From: Phlebotomus papatasi
Lineage: Eukaryota; Arthropoda; Insecta; Diptera; Psychodidae
NCBI RefSeq assembly: GCF_024763615.1
Contig: NC_077222.1
Coordinates: forward strand, 104,813,417-104,877,416
Direction of reading: 5' to 3'
Length of the DNA: 64,000 nt
Position numbers and translations under genes: made by a program. The notes under the pieces were generated by a model. It made no database searches, had not been told where the DNA came from, and saw only the letters and a list, made by a program, of their open reading frames with translations. Shown here piece by piece: positions 1 through 10,642 of this stretch. How positions within the stretch are numbered: position 1 is the stretch's first letter; each line of letters starts with the position of its first letter.

Positions 1-681
1 TGATAATCTTCAAGTTGACTTATGGGGGGTCGTCCGAAGCCTCTAAGTCAATATTCTTAACCATTCTACACTTTAATCTTAAATGTAGAAAAGAAGAAAG
101 TTTCAAAAGTTTTTTGTTGACCAATTTTAATTTTCTGTCGCTTATTTTGTTTTTGATCCAAATTTTCTTTTGAGATATTAATTAATTAATAACTTTTAAT
201 TAAAAATATAACTTAAAATTAATTTTCACGTCTTTTTAGATGGGTAATTTTTATGGTCGTTAATCGTGTACATTTTTTTTTAAACAAGTAAATTTATTAA
301 AGTTATGAATAAATTTCAAAAAAGTTTTTTTCGCTATGTTTCATGCAAAAAATCTAGCATCCTTTCTTATACGTTTTTCTTTACATTACAAATTTCCTTA
401 CATTACACTTATATACCTAATCAAAAAATCTTAAGACAAGAGATAGAAGACGAGAGAAATTTTAATAGGTCAAAACGCTTAAAATCTCGAAAAGAAAATT
501 ATTTTGTTAAAAAATAATTAGACCGTTAATATACAAATGTTATCATAATAATTACCTTGTACTTACATAAATCTTTTTCTAGTGTTAAAAACGTCACACT
601 GATACACCAAAACACTGATTTTAATTTCGAGAAAATCATAATAAAATTATAGAGTATTTATTAGTTCAATTATAAAGGAAT
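1..681. other. AT-rich spacer, no feature recognised
   Basis: This stretch is very AT-rich with long T and A runs. A 70-codon open frame at 305-517 has low-complexity, lysine- and phenylalanine-rich composition and no recognisable motif, so I do not call it a gene. Part of it may belong to the pogo/Tc1-like element whose right end lies at 808, because the matching left end is not seen and could lie before the window. Confidence 0.4.
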
Positions 682-808
682 CGTTGACTCTATCGGAGTC
701 AATTTAGGTCCAGGTTGCCTCTATCGGAGTCTGTAGTGTAAAAAATAGCTGTTCACTCTAATGGAGATTAACTCTATCGGGGGTTGACTCTATCGAGGTC
801 CTACTGTA
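682..808. mobile_element. Right end of a pogo/Tc1-like element with subterminal repeats
   Basis: Five copies or near copies of CTCTATCGGAGTC lie between 686 and 800, and the block ends in CCTACTGTA with TA at 807-808. Read on the other strand this is TACAGTAGGACCTCGATAGA, the terminus style of Tc1/mariner-superfamily (Tigger/pogo) elements, which insert at TA. A complete short element with the same end motif sits at 38359-38576, supporting the family call. No left end is visible, so this copy is truncated or starts outside the window. Confidence 0.6.
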
Positions 809-1065
809 TTTCTTTTCAATTTTATTTATAAATTATGTTATTTTTTGAACTAAAGACTAAGGGGTTTACTCATATTTTTAAAGATGGGAAATCAATTTAG
901 AAAATTAGAGTGTATTCTGCACGTTAGTTGGATAAAAAATCGATAAAATATTTTTTTTTCATTTATAAGTAAATCAAGCTTTTTGTGTAATTTCTTCTCT
1001 GAGTAAAATTGTTTGGCGTTTTTGCGTCTACATCGCAATGGTTCATTTTCTATTGTACTAAAATA
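809..1065. other. Spacer between two DNA transposons
   Basis: Plain AT-rich sequence. No inverted or tandem repeat and no open frame of note. Confidence 0.4.
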
Positions 1066-2385
1066 TAAGGTAAGAGAAGTATATATCGGCCATGTATCTT
1101 GTATCGGCCAGCTTGCAGAAGATATCGGCCACCAAGATAAAAATGAATATTTAAAAATTACTAACTACGTTTTACCAATTATCTAATACAAAATATATTA
1201 CGTTTGTTCATATATGATCTTCTGAATTACGTTTTTCGTCGACTTTTTAACAAAATATAATTATTCATCTAATTAATTGAATCACTGTGTCAGAGTCTTA
1301 ATCAAAAAGTAGCCATTTCTCAAATTTTATAATTTTATACTGGAATTTCAGTGACACAAAATAAGGAATTATACCTTATTTAAATTATTTACGAAAATGT
1401 CTGAATAAAAAAAATACTACTCAATTATTCTACTTTTAGTATCAGAACACTTTTTAGTTGTCTCGCTACGCATAATTAGAATTAATTTGTTAATTGAGAG
1501 GAAGTACGTTTTGTTCCAAGTACAGAGCTCACCGGCCATTTTTCATCGCATTTCGATGTCATGTTCGCGAGCAGTTGAGGCTATGTCGGTAATGTTTTTG
1601 TTGTGAAGGATTTCCTCAGTGTGAATTTCGCATTTTATCAATGTTAAACATCTTGAAGGAGGTCTTTTAGAAACTGCAATATCAGAGAAAAGATTGAAAA
1701 ATGTGCTGGATGTCATGACGGCACGAGAATCTTCTTGAAAATGACTGCAAAGTATGGAGTGTCCAGAATGATCCTGAATGATAAACTTTCCGGAAGGCAT
1801 TCAAAAGGGAAATCACTAGTAAACTTGTACTACGTAAACTTGTGAACCGGAGGATCGTGAATCAAGCCGAAACTGGATTTCTTATCCTTAAGTCCGAGCT
1901 CCAGGATTGGATCAAAAATATGGTGAAAATGAGAAGATGCAGACAACCTTCACCAAAAATCTCCCTGGAAAGTGCTATTCAAACTGCTAAAAAGTGGTCC
2001 TGATGGTTGGGTTCTGGTAAGGGGTGGATGTCAGAGAGTGTTTCTTCGAGTACAACGTAATCAATTAGAAAAATATTCATGATATTATGATATTTTTTTT
2101 TTGGGTTTTATTTTCCGGCCGATGCCTGCTACACTCCTGGCCGATATCTTCCTCAACTGCTTTTATATGGCCGATGCAATATGCGCAGTGCATGATTGCA
2201 ATTTAACCATTTTTTTAACTAATTTCTCTAAATAGTAAGAAATCAAATGTTGATATATAGATAAATGTAATACTGAAGTTCCAATTGGCATATTTTAAAA
2301 TGTCAAAAACTGGTTTAGATCATTTATTTTAAGCGAATTATGGAGTATTTTTCTTAACTGGCCGATACATACTTCCCTTACCTTA
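1066..2385 (+). mobile_element. pogo-like DNA transposon, decayed, 1.3 kb
   Basis: The two ends are inverted repeats: AAGGTAAGAGAAGTATATAT at the left and AAGGTAAGGGAAGTATGTAT read inward from the right, both followed by CGGCCA. TA at 1066-1067 and 2384-2385 is the target duplication expected of Tc1/mariner/pogo elements. GGCC-containing motifs recur near both ends (1088-1130 and 2115-2175), as subterminal binding-site repeats often do. The interior holds a broken helix-turn-helix transposase fragment (separate entry). At 1.3 kb it is shorter than usual autonomous pogo elements, so it is an internally deleted copy. Confidence 0.85.
1730..2005 (+). pseudogene. pogo-type transposase N-terminal remnant
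   Basis: In one frame 1735-1815 reads KMTAKYGVSRMILNDKLSGR and onward, matching the Pipsqueak-type helix-turn-helix that opens pogo/Tigger transposases (pattern A-KYGVP-STL-D-L-GR). A shifted frame at about 1893-2000 reads SELQDWIKNMVKMRRC and continues IQTAKKW, which fits the following CENP-B-type segment (EEEL-WI-M-K-G). The two parts are not in one frame, and the DDE catalytic domain is missing. The family similarity is recalled, not computed. The product would bind the element's ends, but this copy cannot make it. Confidence 0.65.
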
Positions 2386-2827
2386 GTAAGGTGGGGTAAC
2401 TGGATCGTTTTCCGAAGAGTTCTACTTAAACGCTCGTTTTTGGACTGATGAAATTCTTTCTTACTACTTCTAAATCCATAGAATTATTCACTGTTTCATT
2501 CAGAAACATAATATAAAAAAAAATTATCAAAAATATTTAAGAAAATTTATAAAATAATGACAATACTGAAATAAGTCAGCATGCACTAAGTGGATCGCAT
2601 CTTCGCTAATTGGATCAAATGGTCTTTTAATTACACAAGACTACATAATTTTGTATTTGGATAAGACTGCAATTGAATTACTCCAAATAACAGTTTTTCA
2701 AGGTTAAACTTTAAAATGAATGCAGAGAGCGAATTTCTTAATAAAATGGAGTTATGCTTGGGTTCGCTGGAAAGGTTTTGGAATTCTTGATAAGTTTAAA
2801 CAAGCATCAAGCATTTAAGGATATATA
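2386..2827. repeat. Fragment with repeated AACTGGATCG-like motifs
   Basis: Directly after the pogo-like element, the sequence TAAGGTGGGGTAACTGGATC begins a short block with related phrases at 2590 (TAAGTGGATCG) and 2611 (TAATTGGATCA). This looks like one terminus of a further TIR element with subterminal repeats, but no matching right end was found. Near 2762-2790 the phrase GGAAAGGTTTTGGAATTCTT resembles the 25.5-26.6 kb direct repeat. Confidence 0.35.
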
Positions 2828-3799
2828 TAGGGTAAGTGTGCCAAATTTCGGCCAGCTTCTAATTTCGGCCACTTTGAGTGTAATTGTAATATGTAATCTT
2901 CGAATAGTCAGTGAATTCATTTTGATTTTAAATATTTATTCATTTGAGGATGTATTAACACAAAAACCGTTAAATTTTAGGTATAATTTGAATTAAAATT
3001 CCGTTGTAAAAACTCAGTGTGGAAAGAGTCTTACAAAAAATGTGACAGATCGATTGTGTTTCTAGCAGTTTTGTAGAGTGCAGAAGGATTTGTGAACTAA
3101 TCTTTAAATTTCGAGTAAAATTTCCCAGCTGGATCCTGTATTTCGCGTAAAAAAGTATATACTTTGTGAGCGTCTCTACCGTGACGTAGTGTTGCCTATT
3201 CCGGCCACATCTTTTGCTTTCCTAAATTTCTTATTCATTTTATGTTTTCTTTTTCAATTTCTGAGTTCTACAATGTCCAGAGAAAAAAAACCACCTCTTC
3301 TATGAAAAAGATGCTATGGAAAAGGCATTAGAAGAGTTCAGAAAGGGCAAATTGCTACGGGAATCTGCGCGTAAATTTGAGATGCTACACTTCAGGTCTT
3401 CAGGACAAATTACATGGAAGATCTCTGGGCTTGTGAGTCATATAAACGTATTAAACTAAATATTAAACACGTTCCTTTTGACGTTTTGAAATTTTCTGTC
3501 CGTTGCTTCACAAAAGGTGATCAGAAAAAAGGTGGCCGGAATTTCACACAAAGTGGCCGGAATACTACCCAAAGCAATGTCGATATTTTTATTAATTTTT
3601 TAATATTTTGAAGAAAATATAATATAATATAAGAATATTTAAAGAAAACAAAGATGATAAACTAGTCTTCAAGGTTCCACACAACCCTCCCGAAAAGGAA
3701 GTAACAAAAAATATCAATATGAATCAAAAATATTGCATTTCAAACTTAGGACTTCGCTGCTTATATGCAACTATGCCGAAATATGGCACACTTACCCTA
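2828..3799 (+). mobile_element. pogo-like DNA transposon, family 2, long copy
   Basis: The ends are inverted repeats: AGGGTAAGTGTGCCAAATTT at the left and AGGGTAAGTGTGCCATATTT read inward from the right, both then CGGC. TA flanks both ends (2828-2829 and 3798-3799). GTGGCCGGAAT occurs twice near 3531-3560. A second, shorter member lies at 28511-28940 and matches the first 50 and last 150 bases, so the family has both transposase-bearing and internally deleted members. A transposase fragment is inside at 3316-3384. Confidence 0.85.
3316..3384 (+). pseudogene. Pipsqueak-type helix-turn-helix fragment of a pogo transposase
   Basis: The frame starting with ATG at 3316 includes LEEFRKGKLLRESARKF, the first helix and turn of the psq domain found at the start of pogo-family transposases. 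Coding is lost soon after and no DDE domain is visible. The equivalent segment in the 28.5 kb copy reads KKTLEEFGRERNYENEGG and is more decayed. The family match is from memory of the domain pattern. Confidence 0.6.
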
Positions 3800-5519
3800 A
3801 ATCCCTTTTAAGTTGAAAATAGTATTACTAGCATATCAATTTTTTTTCAATGCAATAACTCTATAATCTCGAATTTTAGTTCCTTATCTTGCATTATGGA
3901 ATTCTAAACATCATAGTTTGGAGTTTGAGCATCACAAAAGAGATAATGCAATAATGTTGAAAAGTGAATTAGTCAAAATCATCCGGTTGCATGAATTTTG
4001 AGCTCTTCTTTCACAAAATTCCGCACTTTTTTTCCCATCTCCATCCTCTCAAATAGCCTCACAAAGAGATCCTGGCGTATCCCTCTTCCTCAGAAAACTT
4101 GTCCAGGATTTTTGCTCAGTGAGTAAAAATGTCGTCATATTTTGAATAATTTATACAAGGGGTAAAAAATGCTATTAAAAGAAATTATATCTCTCTGTCT
4201 TTCCACATAATGCGAATACTTTTAATGCTTTTTTTCTTTTTTGTTCTGTCCAGTTTTCATTGCTAAAACACTGGACACATTGGACGAACCTCTTTTCCCA
4301 GGGAAGCAGCCAACTGACCAGCATCCACGAAAAATTCCCATTCCCCATTCCTGGGTAGCACTAGAAAAAAAATATCCTCCAGTTCAGAGAGGCACAGATA
4401 AGAGATGAAACAGTTGCACGCCTCGTCGGAAATGTAATAAAAATTTTAACATTATATTTAAAACAATATAGAAATGAAAAGAGGGTACATGGGGTGCAAA
4501 GATGCTTTGTAAGGTCTTTGGGGGGTGGTGGTAGGAAGTGTGGTTATATGAATTTAAACACATGAGTTATGTGTGGTTTGTGATATTCTCTGCACAAATA
4601 TTATTTAAATTAAAAAAAAAAAAATTATTGTGAGAAGAAAAAACGCTAATGTGACGAGAATTTTTAATTTTTCTCCCCAAAGTACCACAAAAAAGAACTC
4701 CCCATCTTTGTGGAGAATTTCTTTGTATTTTGTTTGTAAAATTCCACCAAAGCTCATCCTCATCCCCCTCAAAAAACTTCCGTTGAGAATGTCTATCTAA
4801 TGCCTTGACTCTTCCCTGCCCCTACCTCCCAAAAACTACCCTTATGATAAAAGAGGTGAGCTTTGGAGCAAAAGTTCACGAATTTAGATGAATATGCAAA
4901 ATAGAAACATAAGCCAGAGGCTAAAACCATAATTCGTGCAAAGGGGACTTTACAAGTTTCCTTTCAGTCAAAAATTGTGCAGCTCTTTTTTTTCCTGTAG
5001 TTCCTCCATGGAATTGTCATCGCGCAAACTTGAAGAATTACCACAGAAGATGGGCAGGGGTTTTTGGGGGTGGTAAATGCACCCGAGAGAGGAGATAAAA
5101 CTATAACTTTCCCATTAAAACTGTATCATTACACTCATGGTTCTTTCGCACTCTTTGCATGGGTGATAAGTGTTAGTCCTCTAATAGCGACATTCATCTT
5201 TGGGTGGTTGCAATCTATATAAAAACTTTTTCCCATTAGGGGGTGGTTGGCTCCCTTCATCTGAAGAATAGTTTGCCCACGATGAACTTTTTTCCGCAAC
5301 TAACTGTCACGGATGTGGAATAATTCCCACAAGCATCAATTCATATTTTTTCACGAGGGTTCTTTTACTTTAAAGAATTTTTTCGAAAAATTCCTACTAG
5401 TTACTAAAGTGATTTACCTAGTTCGGTATCCTACAATCCCAGAAATACTGCTCAGAATAATTTACAAAGTAATGAGAGAATTGAAATGAGTGTCACACAG
5501 AAGAAACGCTTTTAAAAAA
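3800..5519. other. Repeat-poor intergenic or intronic sequence
   Basis: No inverted-repeat ends, tandem repeats or credible coding frame were seen across 1.7 kb. Poly-A and poly-T runs alternate with mixed-composition blocks near 4280-4400, 4740-4850 and 5050-5300. It could hold regulatory sequence, but nothing here proves it. Confidence 0.4.
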
Positions 5520-6373
5520 GATTTAAAGTAGCAGTAGTATTTTTAGTACATACATGTACTAAATAAATTAATTAATAGAACTATAGAATTTTGAGTGAGA
5601 AGTTATGAGAAATAAAAATAAATGTCACGAAATCAGTTTCACTATTGCAAAAAAGTTGTAATAGACTAATAGATTTTTAGTACATGCAGGTACTAAAATT
5701 ATTCATTGAGAAAATTTTGTATAAGAATCGATAAGTAAAATAAATACGAACTTTAAGAGAGCAATTTTATTATAACAGAATAGTTGTAATAGAAACTAAA
5801 GAATTTTTAGATCATGCATGTACTAAATCAATTCATATAAGAAATACAGAATTTTGAGTAAGGAGCTATTTAAAAAACAACTTCAGGCAAGCAGGTTGTT
5901 TATTAAAGAATAATTGTATTAGAGGCTAAGAAATTTTTAGAACACACATGTACCAAAATAATTCATAAAATAAATACAAAATTTTGAGTAAGAAACCATG
6001 AGAATTTGGGAAATAAACATAAATTTCAGGAAAGCAAATTAATTATTACAGAATAATTATATGCGGTACAATGTAAATTTTAGAACATGCATGTACTAAA
6101 GCAATTCTTAAAATGAATACAGAATTTCGAGATAGAAGCTATTTAAAAAAAAACTTCAGGCGAGCAGGTTGATTATTAAAGAACAATTGTATTAGAGACT
6201 AAGAAATTTTTAGAACACACATGTACCAAAATAATTCATAAAATGAATACAGAATTTTGAATAAGAAACTATGAGAATTAGAGAAATTATGAGAAATTTA
6301 TATAAATTTCACAAAAGCAAATTGATTATTACAGAATAATTATATGCAGTGCAACGTGAATTTTAGAACATGC
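5520..6373. repeat. Tandem array of ~130 bp units with a palindromic core, left part
   Basis: Seven units are visible. Each carries a palindrome near the consensus TTTAGTACATGCATGTAC followed by TAAA, at about 5541, 5673, 5803, 5934, 6078, 6207 and 6361 (spacings 132, 130, 131, 144, 129, 154). Between palindromes the units share AGAATTTTGAGTAAGAA, ATGAGAAAT and TTATTACAGAATAATT. Units have diverged by point changes and small indels, so the array is old. It is interrupted at 6374 by a transposon and resumes at 8583. Confidence 0.85.
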
Positions 6374-7187
6374 ATATCGTCGGTTGCCTCAGCAACTGTG
6401 CTAACTGCATTTTGACAACTTTTCAGGAGACCATTTTTTTACTTTAATCACATTTTAATAAAAATCAAACCCCGAATGAGTTATTTTATATTACAAATAT
6501 CGAAAGAACAACAAGTAATCTGTCTATTAATGCAAAGAAATTGGAAAAAAGTAGATTTTGCACACTAAAAATTAAGAATTTCCTAAAAGAATACACAATA
6601 TGCAATTGTGCTAACTAACATCGTTGTTCAAAAGTCTATCTGCAATGTATGGAATTTTTGCAGATAGCACAATTGTTTATCACAGTCAAAACCTAACAAG
6701 GAAAGAATTTTCTTTTTTTTTATTCTATTGACTCCGTGTAGAGCAACATTTTATTGTCATTTAAAATTTACTCCAAAATTTATCTTCCGGGTGCGTTTTC
6801 TTTTTATCAACACTATTTTGCTCTCATGGATCTCTGCAATTTCTACAAACGGTTCCTCCTAAAAGTGTTACGTTAATCTGAAAGTGAAATATTTCTGAAA
6901 TAAACGATCTCTGATATATAAAGAAGAAAGGGGATACTTCCACAAAGCTTAAGGATCACATGAGAAAGCATGGAAAAAGGAAATTGGCACCAGATATGTG
7001 ACAGGAATTTATAAAATTGTTCTGGCTATATTGAAAAAAAAATGGCAAATAAAAGTTTTAAATGATTATATTAAAAGAATACTTGATTATGAGATATCAA
7101 TTTTATTTCTGATTTTTCATTTTGTTTAGATTTTTATCCATTTTCAATTTCTGCACAAAGTCTCATCTTTTTTCTTTTGAAAATTCA

Positions 7188-7473
7188 TACACACAGAAAA
7201 ATGGAAAATTCTTATTTCAAATCCCATCCAATGAATGCTAATGCCCTAATTCGAAATCCTTGATCATTTAGTTTTAGTTGCAATCTGCAAATCTGTAGAC
7301 ATTTTTCATTTTCCAGCTAATGCTGAACATAAGTTCCCGGTCTTTTAGAGCTAGGGATTCTAGCCCATTTCTCTCACTCAGAGCTTCTAAACTTAAACGT
7401 CTCGCGGATTCACGTCCAATTTAAGTTCCCAGGATATATTCTTAAATTTAGAGTCAAAATTTTTCTGTGTGTA
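7188..7473. mobile_element. Nested short TIR element (CACACAGAAAAA ends)
   Basis: CACACAGAAAAATGGAAAAT at the left faces CACACAGAAAAATTTTGACT read inward from the right, with TA at 7188-7189 and 7472-7473. It lies inside the 2.2 kb transposon, so it inserted later. Its 286 bp length, lack of coding and TA flanks fit a MITE. Confidence 0.55.
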
Positions 7474-7715
7474 TGAAAATTTTATTTTCCTTCACCGTTA
7501 GCTGTTATTATATTACATTCCAGCTTTCCTGTACTTTATGCGTCGATTTTGGACCCATGATTCGGGACGAGATCTCTTTTTTACACGCTATGTCAACATT
7601 TTCTAAAATAAAAATACTGAAAAAGATCAGAAACAACAGAATGTGATTAGAAATTAAAAAAAAAAGCCTGTTTTATTGAAAATTTAATAATAAAAAATCA
7701 TAGTCATATTCTTAC

Positions 7716-8124
7716 CTTCGGTTAATAAAACATCTGCTGTGAAAATTTCTGCTCCAGGGTGACCATTCAGAGAATCTTGTGATCCATCGATTAAAATATG
7801 TGGATCATTTTTGACTTCAGGCTGGTCAGATGAACCCTGTTCACTCGTGAACATCTCTTGCGAATTATCGACTACATATGAGGAGTTGAATCCGGTTCAT
7901 CCTGGATTATTATTATTAATAATCGTATCGGGATATGTTTATTACAATTCAGCCAGGTTATCGTATATCCCGTGTTGGAAGAATCTGCCGATCGTAGATC
8001 GCCCAAGAACGCCTTTCCCAAAATGTAGATACTTCTTCCATTCCTTCTTGCATTCTTTTGGACCTGGATCAGCTGCTTTATGATTTTTCTTCCTGCGTAA
8101 CATTTTTCCTGTTTTTTTTCTCAC
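7716..8124 (-). pseudogene. Decayed exon of the 2.2 kb transposon's gene
   Basis: One minus-strand frame runs from an ATG at 8124 to 7716, broken by TAATAA near 7942 and TGA at 7897-7899. It ends at a good splice donor, G|GTAAGA (7715-7710). The N-terminal part is very basic and includes DPGPKECKKEWKKYLHFG, which resembles the third helix of MADF/Myb-SANT DNA-binding domains. The C-terminal part is acidic and polar (includes QEMFTSEQGSSDQPE). A basic DNA-binding part followed by an acidic linker suits a transposon accessory protein. No catalytic domain was found. Function is inference. Confidence 0.4.
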
Positions 8125-8586
8125 AAAATCCTAATTTAGTAAGTAAATTAATAAGCATTTTTACAAAGAAACAAATGAAACGAAAACTTACAATTCCGAA
8201 ATCACTAATTTGCTTTCACCTGCACAAAAATCGCGAAAAACTCAATCACAAATCGCAAACGTTTACCTTGTTTTGATGGAGAGTCATCTTGGATAGAAAT
8301 GACAAACTGCAAATAGAACAGTTGCTGACAAAAAAAAATTGCGCCTTTTTTCAGTGTATTTTTATGCTAACTGCAGAAAAATTAGTAGATAGCGCAGTTG
8401 CAGAGAAATTTTTGTGACTATAGTACAGTTAGAACATTTTCACGGAAAAATATCTCTGTATAGAGAAAATTCCAAACTTTTTAAATAACGTAGTTTAATA
8501 GAGAAAATTCAGTAATATCAGAATATGCAAAAACCTGAAAATCGCAAAAATGCAGTTAGCACAGTTGCTGAGGCAACCGACGATAT

Positions 8587-8802
8587 ACTAACGCAATTCT
8601 TAAAATAAATACAGAATTTTGAGTAAGAAGCTATTTAAAAAAAAAACTTCAGGCAAGCAGGTTGATTATTAAAGAATAATTGTATTAGAGACTAAGAAAT
8701 TTTTAGAACACACATGTACCAAAATAATTCATAAAATGAATACAGAATTTTGAGTAAGAAACTATGAGAACATGCAGAGACGAAAGCAATTCTTAAAATA
8801 AA
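8587..8802. repeat. Tandem array of ~130 bp units, middle part
   Basis: The array continues with ACAGAATTTTGAGTAAGAAG and a palindrome near 8700, followed by a truncated unit ending TTCTTAAAATAAA at 8802, where the next insertion starts. The unbroken version of that junction is visible at 8595-8625, which fixes the insertion point. Confidence 0.8.
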
Positions 8803-9539
8803 GGGACAGATAATCCTAACCGGCTTATGTAGGTGAGATTCTTAACGTGAGCTAACTCGGAGTGCATGCAAATTCGATTTAGAGCTGAAGTTGGGAGACG
8901 CCATTCAGTTATCTTGAATCAAATTCGTGAAATTATACAAATTTTGTATTTAAACCAAAATATCAAGGATTTGGATGAACTGACAGAAAAGTGTTATATG
9001 GGTGAAATGTAGACCAGAATGTTCTCTATAATTTTGCCGTAGAACTTGAACTCATCGATTACTCAGAAGCCAAGATAAGCGAGGTTTTTTGTTTCTTAAC
9101 TCGTTTTTTCATCCAGAGTGCCCCAAGTAGTCATTTGTTGAACTTCAACTATAACAAAGAATTGTTGTATTTTGCGGGACTTTCCATTTAAAACCCTATT
9201 TTAAGTGTCTTGGTGGAGTAGAGGCAGTCAAATTGGCATCTGAGTGATTTCAAAGCGTTATTATGGGAAAAATCATTTTTTTCACACTTAAACGGCAAAA
9301 TCGGAGTGATAGCGTAGTCTGAGTGGAAAATGATGTATGGACGAAATGTAGAGACAAATGTGCTCTACAATTATGTTGAAGTAATCATCAAAATCGGTTC
9401 AGCGACAGTCGAGATAATTGAGGTTATGTGATATTGAAATTGGTTTTTCGACTGTGGCGCCCCTGGTGTTGATCCCACGAAGTTCAAATATTCTAGAAAG
9501 TTGTAGCATTTGGTGAGATCTTTCGTTTAAGCCCTCATT

Positions 9540-10300
9540 CATCAAAATCGGTTTCATAGAACCGGAGATATGATTTTTTTGAATTTCGTGAACTTTGACC
9601 CCTCATATCTCCGGTTCTATTGAAACCACAGCGCACATACGCACCATTTTGGAAACGTCCTAGACTGGACTACAACATACTAAAATTTCATTAACTTGCA
9701 CAATGCCGTTTTTGAGAAAAGTGACTTTGAATTTCTATGAATTTTGACGCTATCACAGCGCCACCTGTGGTGACTTATTGAACTTCCATCTGAAAGTGCT
9801 CATTGAGACGAAACCAAAAAGATAAAATTTAGGTCGCTAAGTTAGTTAGAACCGGAGATAGAGGCCGGTCAATGTTCGAACTTTGACCCCTTATAGCTCG
9901 GGTCAGGGGTTCTAGATCGACTTAAGGTTTTTTTTGTTTGATAGGTATAATCAACGGCTACAACATACTAAAATTTCAGCCCGATGCACAATGGAATTTT
10001 TGAGTTATTTAACTTATAAGATTTAAAAATTTTCTTTTTAATAATAGCGCCCCTAGCGGTGGTTTTATGAACTTGCGATGTTAGAAGGGGAAGTGGCATT
10101 TCACGAGAGCTTTCCAAAAAGCCCTCACTTTTTAAATTCTGACAATTAGAACCGGAGTTATGGCCATTTTAAGAAATTTTTTTTGGACCCTTATAGCTCG
10201 GGTCAGGGGAGTCGGGGGACCTTAAGTTTGGTATTGATGGAAAGCTCTAAGGCCCAGCTATAACATACTAAAATTTGAGCCCGCTCGATGCCATAGGGGT
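9540..10300. repeat. Three ~295 bp internal repeats of the Helitron-like element
   Basis: ACAACATACTAAAATTTCA-like sequence recurs at about 9670, 9960 and 10259. Between copies, GAACCGGAGATATG-like phrases (about 9560, 9850, 10150) and CCTTATAGCTCGGGTCAGGG (9889, 10190) repeat in the same order. The blocks are diverged, so this is an old internal amplification. Confidence 0.7.
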
Positions 10301-10466
10301 GGAGCTATTGAGAAAACAAAAAAAGGGGGGTATTCAAAATGGCGGAAGGAGGGGTGGGGGGTGGGGAGTCAATGCACCAAGTTGCAATTTTTACCCGATA
10401 TATAACCTTTGCCGAAAACCGCAAGTCGATATCTTTTTTAGTTTAGGAGCTATTAAGCTCCAAAGA

Positions 10467-10491
10467 GCGGCCGGCCGGCCGGCCGGCCGGG
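10467..10491. repeat. GC-only run of alternating GGCC
   Basis: CGGCCGGCCGGCCGG-type sequence runs about 24 bases without A or T, conspicuous in this AT-rich window. A weaker GGCCG cluster follows the related hairpin at 59.5 kb (59630-59650). Confidence 0.85.
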
Positions 10492-10596
10492 AACGTAAAA
10501 TAGCCACATATATATTCGTGATCAGGAAGTGGCGAAACACATTTTGGCCAAGTTTGAGGTCGATCGGACGACATGAAATTTTGTTAGGATTATAGT

Positions 10597-10622
10597 AGGT
10601 GAGATTGTTAAGAATCTCACCT
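10597..10622. other. Perfect terminal hairpin of the Helitron-like element
   Basis: AGGTGAGATT pairs fully with AATCTCACCT around a 6 nt loop GTTAAG. The base beside it reads CTAA, then T from the host array. The same architecture recurs at 59517-59542 with one compensated stem pair. Confidence 0.85.
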
Positions 10623-10642
10623 AATACAGAATTTTGAGTAAT

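Larger units (their letters stand above)
6374..8586 (-). mobile_element. Unclassified TIR DNA transposon, 2.2 kb, with 4 bp target duplication
   Basis: The element runs 6378-8582. Its first and last 36 bases are exact inverted repeats starting CGTCGGTTGCCTCAGCAAC, with a weaker match continuing for another 20 bases. ATAT at 6374-6377 and 8583-8586 is the target duplication, and the rejoined site matches the tandem-array palindrome it broke. Short subterminal repeats of GTGCTAACTGCA or its complement occur near 6405, 6605, 6660, 8370 and 8555. A broken gene lies on the minus strand. TSD length and TIR do not let me name a superfamily. Confidence 0.85.
8803..10622 (+). mobile_element. Helitron-like non-autonomous element with terminal hairpin
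   Basis: Compared with the intact array unit at 8600, this 1.8 kb block is inserted between A and T (…AAAATAAA | TACAG…). It ends in a perfect 10 bp stem, 6 nt loop hairpin (10597-10622) followed by AA, giving a CTAA terminus next to T. An A|T target without clear duplication, CTRR end and 3' hairpin are Helitron hallmarks. The 5' end reads GGGACAG rather than TC, and a 2 bp AA duplication is an alternative reading. The interior has three ~295 bp repeats and a GGCC run. No Rep/helicase gene is present. Confidence 0.55.

Noticed and set aside
7811..8083. 90-codon plus frame inside the 2.2 kb transposon
   Set aside because: It is the antisense of the minus-strand exon that ends at a good splice donor.
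8803..8830. 5' end of the Helitron-like element as a true Helitron TC start
   Set aside because: The junction with the array is GGGACAG, not TC, so the call is kept as Helitron-like only.
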